Shown here piece by piece: positions 8,647-17,700 of a stretch of 64,000 nucleotides of DNA (its first letter is position 1; every line of letters starts with the position of its first letter). The notes under the pieces are model-generated. The model searched no databases, was not told where the DNA came from, and saw only the letters and a list, made by a program, of their open reading frames with translations. The stretch is from an uncultured Winogradskyella sp. (lineage in GTDB: Bacteria > Bacteroidota > Bacteroidia > Flavobacteriales > Flavobacteriaceae). Both the position numbers and the translations under genes were made by a program. The DNA lies in NCBI RefSeq assembly GCF_947496485.1, contig NZ_CANMCZ010000001.1:1421596-1485595 (forward strand). Reading direction: 5' to 3'.

Positions 8647-11600
8647 TTAATAATTCAAATACACGTATCCAACTTTTGGCTTTTGAAATCCTTTAATATC
8701 CAAAACATAAAAGTAAGTTCCCACAGGTAATAATTTCGAAGAATCTGGGAAACCCATATTCGCTCTTCCATCCCAAGTATTTAGATAATTTGAAGCTTCA
8801 TAGATTTGTGTACCATATCTGTTGTAGATTTTTAAAGTATTTTCCGGGTAATCTTCAATACAAGGAATAATTAGTGCGTCATTTCTTCCATCGTTATTAG
8901 GAGAAAGACCTTCGGGAATGAGCAAACAACCTGAAATTTCTACTGTGGCATCATCTTCATTATTTGAAGTATTTCTATCTGGTTCATTAACACTATTCAA
9001 AATAGCAACATTTATCAAATTATCAGAGGAAATTATCCTTGCTGTTAAAATTAAAATCTCGGATATATTAGCACTTAGACTTGGGATACTCCATGTAAAC
9101 GTATTTTCATCAAAAACACCAAAACTCGTTGTTGCTGATATAAACTCATAACCTTGTGGTAAAGCATCTATAACTTCTATTATAGTGGCGGTTGTTGTTC
9201 CTAAGTTGGTTGCTGTAATCGTGAATTCCACCTCTTCGCCATAAGCCACTTCATTTGGTTCAACAGTTTTAAGAATTTCAATATCTACATCAGAAGTGTC
9301 TATGATAACATTTAATGTCGCATTTGTTTGAGAGGTATCAATATTATTGTTGTTTGAGAAATTCTGAAAATTATTAAGGTGAGTTCCAACTTCACTCGAA
9401 GTCACCAGAACGGAAAATGTACAACTTGCAACTCCATCAGGGAATACAAGATTGTCCATACCGACAAAAACATCACCAATATCACCAATAAAATTTACTG
9501 TACAACCATTTGCTTCAATCCATTCTGGGGTGTCCGCAAGTATTATTCCCGTTGGTAAATTATCAGTAAATGAAATATTAGTTTGGGTAGGATTAGAAGC
9601 AATATTAAAAACTGTAAATGTTAGTTCACTTTCGCCACCTTCGATAATAGTATCTGGCATAAATGATTTTTGTAAAATAGGAGCCACAACTTGAACGCTG
9701 TTAATAGAAATATTAGTTTCGGGTGTAATTTCTTCATTATTTACTGCGCTAGGAATCGCTTCGGCAATATTATTAAAAGCTCCTCCAAAACTTGGTGCAG
9801 TTACAGGAATACTAATGGAGACTGTAGAACCTGCTTCCATATCTGGTATTGTTCCAGAAATAAAATTATCTATAATATCAAAACTTACAGGGCATGTGGC
9901 ATTACCAGATGATACGATACAAATGGGAGTCCCAATAATATTAAAAACAGGATTAATAGTGTTTTCAAAAAGTACATTTGTAGCATCAGAGCTTGTTGTA
10001 CTATTACTAATATCTATAATCCAGTTAAAAGTCTGATTGGTGTTGACCTGTGTAAATTCCGGATAGGTTTGAACCACTAGATCTACACAAGGCGCAAAAA
10101 ACGTAGATACATCTACTGTTTTATACGAACCTGCTTCATTTGAAGGGCCATTTACATAACCAGCTCTTGCAAAATTTGAACCAACCATAGGCTCTTCAAT
10201 AGAACATTCAGGTTGCCAATCTATTGTTACATTAAAGGTAACTGAACTGTTTGCTGGTAGTATTCGGTTTTCTTCGGGTAAAATTTGCCAAAATATATCA
10301 AATTCTCCTGCTTCTGGTTGTCCATCATAAAAAACACCAATGTTAGTATTTTGAATGTCAAAGCAAGTTGTTGTTCCTGTGGTTTCAACGCATTCGACTG
10401 ATGTTAATGAAGCTAATATTGGAGGACTATCGGTATCTATAATTGAAATAAAATCTTGCAGCACTATTATGCCTTCATAGTCACTTGTATTGGCAACAGT
10501 TACCTCATAACTTACTAAGCCCCATTGTGCCGTATTATCGACAGATGCTCCAATAGGTAATTCAGGACTTATTTGCGTTTTAGTAATATCTAAACTAGAT
10601 AAACTTACACCATCACAATTTTCGATATCAGGTGGTGGAAGATTAAGTATATTGGCAAAAAAGTTATTTTCTAAATTGATATCGGTTACTTGACTATCTA
10701 AAATATTAGTGGCACTTCTAATAATTGCTTGAATAGGATTTGGATTAGTGCTACACTGAGGCTCAATATATTTTATTACGGTTTCAATATTTATAGTGGT
10801 ATTGGGCTGAAGTATAAAATCGTTACTTGTCCAACCTTGTCCATTATTTATACTAGAGATTGAAAAATCATTACAAGAAACAGATCCGGTAGTACCAACG
10901 CAATTTGTAGAAATGATTTCCCACGCGACACTTGTACTAGTTAAATTTTGAATAAAGAAGCGCATAAGAGTTTCTGACGGACCATTATTACAAATCGTAG
11001 TTAGTAACGTTATTTCTTGGTCATAATCTAACGCAATATTTACATCTGGATCTGTTTGTACCGTTTCAATACAAATGTCTGTTTCTGGACAGAAGTCCGC
11101 ATTGAGCAAGTTGGTTAGTACGTTGTTAGAATTGTTTGAGGAAGCATTAGCGTGATCTAATTCAATTTGAATAAAGCTATTAACATCTATTTGCATAGGA
11201 TCTTCTGAGCAAGAATAATTGGAAAATCGATAAACCATTTCAAAAGAGATACTTCCACCAGCAGTAATTTCAGAATTCGCTTCAAACGTAAATACTGTAT
11301 TAGCACTTGTAGTGCCTGCGGAAGAAACATTTATTGAAAATTCGCTAATATTAGTTAAATCAGGACAAGTAGATCCGTTGGTAGTGTTTATGCACTCTAA
11401 TGAAACAAATTCTGCAAAAGGCTCACCATTTTCAGGTGGTAAAGCCAAAAATAGTTTACCTTCAATAGCAGTGACAGGAAAATCAATAGCACTATTATTA
11501 GTAATGGTAAATTGATAAGTTACAGTATCTCCCCAAGCATTAATAGGAACACCTTGAGAAGGTTGAATTTGTGAATGTGTAATCGAAAAATCAATTATAA

Positions 11601-12078
11601 TATCTAAAACATCAATAGATATTATAGATTGATTATTGCTGGTATTGGTGTCTGTTGTACCTCCAGGAGCGTCAACTGTTCCATTTGCTGCTATACCACC
11701 AAGATTGGTTGGTGCAGTAACTAAAACCAATAACTCAACGCTCCCATTGTTAGGTATTGTTGCAATTGAAGCGGTTAAAACATTAGCATTTACATTAATG
11801 TTAGAAAACTCAGATGCACCAGCATTATTATTCTGAGAAGTGTAAGATAAGATGCTTAGATCGTCATCAAAATCTACAGAGATCATTGCGTTATCAACTA
11901 AATTGCCAGAATTTGTGACAGTAATTATATACTGAAAATCTTCATAAATATCAACTTGAGATACAGCTGTACCATTTAAATCTTGAACCTCAATAGCAAT
12001 GGATAGATCAGTTGTTTGACTGGACAAAATATAAACATTGCACAAGACAAATAATAAAAAGTAAAGCGGTTTTAACAC
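8647..12078 (-). CDS. Large DUF11-type surface protein with T9SS type B sorting domain
   Basis: About 1143 residues from the GTG at 12078; a longer frame starts at GTG 12168 but adds 30 residues before the signal peptide and runs to within a few bases of the divergent rsmI start. The signal peptide is LKPLYFLLFVLCNVYILSS. The body is a chain of about six to eight DUF11/CARDB-like beta-sandwich repeats, recognisable by recurring ITVTNSGN, YQFTITNNSA and FTITATNLGT blocks. The last 90 residues are the gliding-motility-associated C-terminal domain (PEGLSPNNDGRND, LKIYNRYGTQIYEASNYLNT, LPVGTYFYVLDI), which directs T9SS export and surface attachment. Likely an adhesin or structural surface protein. 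No partner SprF-type gene is adjacent. Confidence 0.82.
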   Translation of the reverse strand: MLKPLYFLLFVLCNVYILSSQTTDLSIAIEVQDLNGTAVSQVDIYEDFQYIITVTNSGNLVDNAMISVDFDDDLSILSYTSQNNNAGASEFSNINVNANVLTASIATIPNNGSVELLVLVTAPTNLGGIAANGTVDAPGGTTDTNTSNNQSIISIDVLDIIIDFSITHSQIQPSQGVPINAWGDTVTYQFTITNNSAIDFPVTAIEGKLFLALPPENGEPFAEFVSLECINTTNGSTCPDLTNISEFSINVSSAGTTSANTVFTFEANSEITAGGSISFEMVYRFSNYSCSEDPMQIDVNSFIQIELDHANASSNNSNNVLTNLLNADFCPETDICIETVQTDPDVNIALDYDQEITLLTTICNNGPSETLMRFFIQNLTSTSVAWEIISTNCVGTTGSVSCNDFSISSINNGQGWTSNDFILQPNTTINIETVIKYIEPQCSTNPNPIQAIIRSATNILDSQVTDINLENNFFANILNLPPPDIENCDGVSLSSLDITKTQISPELPIGASVDNTAQWGLVSYEVTVANTSDYEGIIVLQDFISIIDTDSPPILASLTSVECVETTGTTTCFDIQNTNIGVFYDGQPEAGEFDIFWQILPEENRILPANSSVTFNVTIDWQPECSIEEPMVGSNFARAGYVNGPSNEAGSYKTVDVSTFFAPCVDLVVQTYPEFTQVNTNQTFNWIIDISNSTTSSDATNVLFENTINPVFNIIGTPICIVSSGNATCPVSFDIIDNFISGTIPDMEAGSTVSISIPVTAPSFGGAFNNIAEAIPSAVNNEEITPETNISINSVQVVAPILQKSFMPDTIIEGGESELTFTVFNIASNPTQTNISFTDNLPTGIILADTPEWIEANGCTVNFIGDIGDVFVGMDNLVFPDGVASCTFSVLVTSSEVGTHLNNFQNFSNNNNIDTSQTNATLNVIIDTSDVDIEILKTVEPNEVAYGEEVEFTITATNLGTTTATIIEVIDALPQGYEFISATTSFGVFDENTFTWSIPSLSANISEILILTARIISSDNLINVAILNSVNEPDRNTSNNEDDATVEISGCLLIPEGLSPNNDGRNDALIIPCIEDYPENTLKIYNRYGTQIYEASNYLNTWDGRANMGFPDSSKLLPVGTYFYVLDIKGFQKPKVGYVYLNY

Positions 12079-12172
12079 AGATTGGTTTTTATATACAAGA
12101 TGTAGATTCTTACAAATGGTTGCGTTAAGATATAGAAAAGATTGTAAATTTGATATTAAGTTATGCACTTAT

Positions 12173-12841
12173 ATGAAGTTATTTTTAGTCCCCACTCCAA
12201 TAGGAAATTTAAAAGACATCACCTTTAGAGCTATAGAAGTTTTAAAGCAAGTAGATTTAATCTTGGCTGAAGATACTAGAACTTCAGGAAAACTACTCAA
12301 ACACTTTGAAATCACTACACAGATGCAAAGTCATCATATGCATAATGAGCATAAAACAGTGAATAATTTAGTTGAAAAATTAAAATCCGGATTATCTATT
12401 GCGGTCATTAGCGATGCTGGTACACCAGCAATTTCTGATCCTGGATTTTTATTAGTGAGAGCCTGTGTGGAAAATAATATTGGGGTAGAATGTTTGCCAG
12501 GAGCAACAGCTTTTGTACCAGCTCTAGTAAATAGTGGTTTACCTAATGATAAGTTTGTGTTCGAAGGATTCTTACCTGTAAAGAAAGGTCGCCAAACACG
12601 ACTTTTATTACTGGCTGAAGAAACCAGAACCATGATTTTTTATGAAAGTCCTCACAAGTTAGTAAAGACTTTAGGGCATTTTTGTGAGTATTTTGGCGAA
12701 GATAGACCAGTTTCAGTTTCCAGAGAATTGACAAAACTCTATGAAGAAACCATAAGAGGGACAGCTAAAGAAGTTTTAGAGCATTATACTAACAAACCTC
12801 CTAAAGGTGAGATTGTTATTGTGGTAGGTGGTAAAAAGTAA
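12173..12841 (+). CDS. rsmI: 16S rRNA (cytidine(1402)-2'-O)-methyltransferase
   Basis: 222 residues from the ATG at 12173, the usual RsmI length; an upstream in-frame ATG at 12116 adds 19 unconserved residues. It methylates the ribose of C1402 in the decoding centre with S-adenosylmethionine. Family hallmarks are LFLVPTPIGNLKDITFRAIE at the very N-terminus, AEDTRTSGKLLKHF, ISDAGTPAISDPGFLLVR and a C-terminal PPKGEIVIVVGG. Its stop overlaps the next gene's start (TAATG), so the two are coupled. Confidence 0.95.
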   Translation: MKLFLVPTPIGNLKDITFRAIEVLKQVDLILAEDTRTSGKLLKHFEITTQMQSHHMHNEHKTVNNLVEKLKSGLSIAVISDAGTPAISDPGFLLVRACVENNIGVECLPGATAFVPALVNSGLPNDKFVFEGFLPVKKGRQTRLLLLAEETRTMIFYESPHKLVKTLGHFCEYFGEDRPVSVSRELTKLYEETIRGTAKEVLEHYTNKPPKGEIVIVVGGKK

Positions 12842-13419
12842 TGGAAGAACTACTTCACAATATAAGCCAATGCACAATATGCAAAGCACACCTTCCATTA
12901 GGTCCTAGACCAGTCGCAACAGCACACATAAATTCTAAAATAGTAATCATTGGCCAAGCACCAGGAACCAAGGTTCATGAATCTGGAATTCCGTGGGATG
13001 ACCAAAGTGGAAAAAAACTAAGACAATGGCTTAACGTCACAGACGAGCAATTTTACAATACAGAAAACTTTGCGATTATACCTATGGGATTTTGTTATCC
13101 AGGAAAGGCAAAAACAGGAGATTTACCACCACGACCAGAATGCGCTCCACAGTGGCACACGCCATTATTAGAAAAAATGCCAAATGTAGAATTGATTATT
13201 TTGGTTGGCGCTTATGCGCAGAAATATTATTTAAAAGATAAAGCTAAACGAACATTGACGGAAACGGTTGGAGAGTACAAAACATATTTGCCAAAGTATT
13301 TCCCAATTCCACATCCATCACCAACTAACCGATTCTGGAGAAGTAAAAACCCATGGTTTGAGGAATTGGTGGTGCCCAAACTAAGAAAGAGAACAAGCTC
13401 AATCTTACAAAGCACCTAA
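12841..13419 (+). CDS. Uracil-DNA glycosylase family protein
   Basis: 192 residues of the UDG superfamily (COG1573-like). An N-terminal CTICKAHLPLG segment precedes motif A, IVIIGQAPGTKVHESGIPWD. The catalytic-loop counterpart near the C-terminus is PIPHPSPTNRFW. The protein should excise uracil or a related damaged base. The Cys residues that ligate an Fe-S cluster in families 4 and 5 are only partly present (CTIC near the N-terminus, later FCYPGK and ECAP), so I cannot assign the exact UDG family. It is co-translated with rsmI and meets the esterase gene tail to tail. Confidence 0.82.
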   Translation: MEELLHNISQCTICKAHLPLGPRPVATAHINSKIVIIGQAPGTKVHESGIPWDDQSGKKLRQWLNVTDEQFYNTENFAIIPMGFCYPGKAKTGDLPPRPECAPQWHTPLLEKMPNVELIILVGAYAQKYYLKDKAKRTLTETVGEYKTYLPKYFPIPHPSPTNRFWRSKNPWFEELVVPKLRKRTSSILQST

Positions 13420-13436
13420 TCTAAAAATAAGGACGA

Positions 13437-14555
13437 TTAATTTATAATAATTTTCACGACTTTTTGACGGTTGTCTTCACCAATGACTTTAGCAAAATAA
13501 ACTCCAGAAGAATAAGAGCTGACATCTAAACTTAGTGCTCTAAAAAATAGACTGTCATAGATTTTTCTACCAGCAAGATTGTAAATTTCAATTGTCTTTT
13601 CGGCATCATCTTTTGTTACAATGTTGACTCTTTCTGAAGTAGGATTTGGATACAAATTAAAACCAATTAATTCCTCTTCAACATTAAGTACACTAAGACT
13701 TTGTGCAAACATCCAATTCCAAACCATTGGATTATTGTAAGTTCTTGTCCAAGAGTCATGGCCTCCATCTTTATATAACGTAAATGATAAATTATCAGCA
13801 GGCTCAATTGCTCCAACAGCTGATGACCATGTTTGATTTGTGGTATCAAACAGCATTGAATAATCTTCACTTGCTGCAGAGTTTCCACTTTCATAAGGAT
13901 ATACCGACATAACAGAACTACTAATATTTGCGATATCGTTTACATTATTTATAGTATTATTTACACCAATAACATTATCATTAAAACTATGAAATGTCCA
14001 AATTGGTGTTTGTTGTAAAAAGTCTGAAGGGTCATTTAAAATTCCTGTTCCGCAGATAGGAACAGCGGCTGCAATCTTATCATAATGCCCTTGTAAGGCT
14101 CCCCAAGTACTAGCTCCGCCAGAACTTAAACCTGTGACATAAACCCTATTTAAGTCAATAGGATAATTATTAATTAAATAGTTGTAGAAATTAAGAAAGT
14201 CTGAAGCGCTATAATTAGCATCAGAATTTTGCGGGGAAATTATTATGGCTTCAAAATCAGAACCTTGCTGAATTAATTTTGGAGGACCAAAAAGAAGAAC
14301 ATCATCTAAATCCGTTGTACCATTACCTCTTTCTCCGTAGCCATGATAAAATAACACTAGAGCATATGTGTCACTTGAAGCGTTGTTGAAATTTAAAGGT
14401 AAGTATTCGTAATACCCAAAAGGAGTATCAGGACTACCAAATTCTACAGGAGTATGGTCTCCTGCATTACCATATGGAGCTTGCGCTGTTAAAACTATTG
14501 TGCTGCATAATACGAAGAAGCACAATACAATAATCTTCTGAGTTTTAATCTTCAT
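13437..14555 (-). CDS. Secreted alpha/beta-hydrolase (esterase/depolymerase type) with T9SS type A sorting domain
   Basis: 372 residues with a signal peptide (IIVLCFFVLCSTIVLTA). Residues about 30-270 form an alpha/beta-hydrolase domain of the PHB-depolymerase/feruloyl-esterase type. LVLFYHGYGERGNG is the oxyanion-hole region, VYVTGLSSGGASTWG holds the nucleophile Ser, and KDGGHDSW holds a candidate catalytic His. The C-terminus is a type A sorting domain: a GFNLYPNPTSERVNIVT start, IEIYNLAGRKIYDS, and SGVYFAKVIGEDNRQKVVKI. It is therefore predicted to be secreted by the T9SS and to hydrolyse an ester in polymeric substrate. The substrate cannot be read from sequence. Confidence 0.85.
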   Translation of the reverse strand: MKIKTQKIIVLCFFVLCSTIVLTAQAPYGNAGDHTPVEFGSPDTPFGYYEYLPLNFNNASSDTYALVLFYHGYGERGNGTTDLDDVLLFGPPKLIQQGSDFEAIIISPQNSDANYSASDFLNFYNYLINNYPIDLNRVYVTGLSSGGASTWGALQGHYDKIAAAVPICGTGILNDPSDFLQQTPIWTFHSFNDNVIGVNNTINNVNDIANISSSVMSVYPYESGNSAASEDYSMLFDTTNQTWSSAVGAIEPADNLSFTLYKDGGHDSWTRTYNNPMVWNWMFAQSLSVLNVEEELIGFNLYPNPTSERVNIVTKDDAEKTIEIYNLAGRKIYDSLFFRALSLDVSSYSSGVYFAKVIGEDNRQKVVKIIIN

Positions 14556-14711
14556 AACACGTTGGGTTTATAGTTGAATAAATACATTGATAGTCAGATC
14601 TTTGCAAATTTCGGAAGCGCAATATAATAAAAACAGACTGTTTATTGACATGAGATATTTGCTTAGATGTTTTGTTTCTTGCAAAAATCATCAACATGTA
14701 GAATAGAGAAA

Positions 14712-14731
14712 CCTTACTTTCTCTAGTAAGG
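14712..14731 (-). terminator. Hairpin downstream of the macroglobulin-like gene
   Basis: CCTTACT and AGTAAGG form a stem with a six-base loop, about 30 bases after the stop at 14764. On the minus strand it is followed by TTTCTCTATTC, a weak T tract. The same stem sequence recurs at 22278-22297. Confidence 0.6.
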
Positions 14732-14763
14732 CTTCAACTAATCAAAATATTAATTAAATTTAT

Positions 14764-17700
14764 CTACTCCACAATCTCAATAATATTCCCAGTAATCCAA
14801 GTTTTGTTCTCATCGCCATAATACAAATAGGCTGTACTTGCAGGCGCTTGATAATTACCAGCAATATCGGCTTTTAAATCTAATCGAATTTCTTTAGTTT
14901 CTGAGACTCTGAATTCTCGCCAGTAAAACACGAGATAGTTATCAAAGACCTCATAATATGCAACTTTGTTCTCTTCTAATATTTTTTTGAGTTGCCAAGG
15001 CTGTGCTGTTGTACCAGACGGAATCCCAATAATAGTCGTGACCATACCTAAGGGCTCTTGTTTTTTATTAGAGACCTTAATAGAAAAGCTCACATTATCA
15101 CCAACCGCATAATTCTTATCTAAAATAGTGGTTTCAAGTTGTAAAGGAGATGCTTCAGAACTGTCTGGTAAAGTACTATCCCATTTTACGTTTAAATTAT
15201 ATGGAAATGTGGCTTTAGAATTATTGAATTTTACACTAATAGTTTGCTTACCAGTTTTTAAATAGTTTTCAAATCCATTGATCCTTATTTTACCTTCATT
15301 ATTAATTTTTAACGATTTCGTCAATGACTTACCATTGACTATTAAAGTGATATTATCATTTTCACTTACCAATTTTTGCTTTTGTTTTTTAGTGTAATTA
15401 ATAAGGGCTTTTAAGGCCATTGCTGTCGCTTGTGTTGACCCAAACCTGTTGTATTGTCTTTGCTTTACTAAATATTCTATGCCTTTAGAAATAAGCGCTT
15501 CGTTTAGGTTAGATTCGTACATTAATGCCAATAAGGTCAAGGCTGTTGTTTCTATATTTTTTGAATTGCCATACGATCTTGTAATCGTATTTTCTACAGG
15601 CAATTTATTAAAACCGTAACGCTCAATATTTGCTTTGATTTGAGTAATTAAAGTTTCAAAATTTTCACCTTTATTCAAATTCTTGCTTGTCATGGCAAGT
15701 AATGCCATTTTATAAGTATCGTTACTTTTAATAGCATCATTATATGCTGTATTATATTCGAGTTCTATGTCTGCTTCGATTTTAGCTTCGCTAAGTGCGT
15801 ATACAATGTAAGCATTAGCCACATCTGTAGGTGAACTTGCAAAACTATCATAGCCCTTTTTACTCTTTTTAAAACCGCCTTTACCGTCTTTTCTGCTTAA
15901 CAACCAATCTACGGTTCTCGCAATCATTTTATCGTTTACACCATTGTATACTTCTTTCATTTCGGTAAATTCCAAAATACCGTAAGCGGTTAAAGTTTCA
16001 TGTGGAGGTGTATGTCCAAACCATTCAAATCCACCTTTTGAAGTTTCAAAACTTATCAGTCTTTTGTAGCCTTTTTTGATAAAGTCTAAAGCTTTAGCCT
16101 CAATTTTAGAATTACTTTTCCCAGACTCTTTAAGGTATTTTAAAACCATAATATTAGGATAGGTTGTGGATGAGGTTTGCTCAAAACAACCATAAGGTTG
16201 ACGTATTAAAGACTCAATACCATCCATGACATCTCCTACAATGTCCGTGTAAATATTGAATTCTGTCGTAATTGTATTTTCAACAGCATGATTAATATCA
16301 AATTCAAAACGTTCGGATTTTGAACCAGATAAAGAGATTTCTGTTGGGAAATATGGACTTATAATAGTGGCTTGTTTTTTAACAAGATCTTTATAATCTT
16401 GAGACGTGGCTAAAACCGAAATTTCAATGGCCTCTCCCTTTGTTATTGGTATTACTTTAATATGTTTTGTTGTAGCACTTAGTGCGTCGACTTGTATGTT
16501 TTCTTCAAAATCTTCAATTAATTTTAAATGGTTTGGAAGTAGGATTTGTAACCTAGTATCTAATGCTTTGTTAGTTTCATTTGTAATGGTTATTGGTAAA
16601 GAAATAGTATCATTTAAAACCATATAGTTAGGTGTTTTGAAATCTAAATTCAGCAATTTCTTTGTAGCATAAAGCTTATCCTTTTTACCAACAAGACCAT
16701 TAAAACCAATCCCTTCAGTAGTGATTTTAAAAGAGGTTACAGCATCAGAATTATAAAATTCTAATTCCGCTATACCATCAGCATTAGTTTGCACTACAGG
16801 ATTCCAGTATATGGTTTGCCTAAAATCTGTGCGCTCTTCTGGCAAGTGATTCCCTTCATATTTAGGCATGTAGAAATTTCTAGACTTCGCCGTACGAATG
16901 GGATTAGAATTATAGAATTGTTTAATAGTGTAGTTATTATATTTTTTATTATTTAGTCGTTTAGTGGCACCACTACCATGATAACTCCCACCATGCTTTG
17001 TATTAATAAGAATGACGCCATTAGCTCCACTTGAGCCATAGATACTTGTTGCTGTTGCGTCTTTTAATACCGTAACACTTTGCACTTGTTGTGGATCTAT
17101 ATCTCCAAAAACAGATTGCTCGTAAGGGACTCCATCCACTACAACAAGTGGTTGGTTGTTGCCAGAAACTGATCCAAACCCTCTAATTCTTACTGTAGGT
17201 GTACTTCCTGGTTGCCCTGATGCATTTACAATACTTATACCAGCAACTTCCCCAGCTAAAGCATTTACTATAGAGTTGCCATTAATTGAAATATCTTCTG
17301 CTGAGACTGTAGTTACTGAGCCTGCAAATGCTTTTTTTGAAGTCGTTCCATAGCCAACTACAACGACTTCGTCCATTGCATTATCTAGATTTAAACCCAC
17401 AGATACTAATGCTTTTTGTTTAATCGTTTCTTTAAGTGGTTTTTCATTCTTCTCAAAAGTTTTAAAGCTATCCTTGTTTTCTCTGTTATTTGGTTTTGTC
17501 TGGTTATTGTAATTGCCTTTTTTTAAGTGAGTTTGTTCTATGGTAACACGTTCCCCATTATCTTTATATGCTAACAAAGTGAGGTAATTGTTTTTGTTGA
17601 ATTTAAAAGCAAACGATCCGTCTTCTTCGGTATCAAAAACCAAAACTTGTGTTCCTTTCCTATCAAAAAGCAATAGATGCGCTTGTGTAGGTTTTCCTTT

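Noticed and set aside
12116-12172. Longer start for rsmI (ATG 12116)
   Set aside because: The 19 extra residues are unlike the family, whose N-terminus is the LFLVPTPIGNLKD block right after the ATG at 12173.
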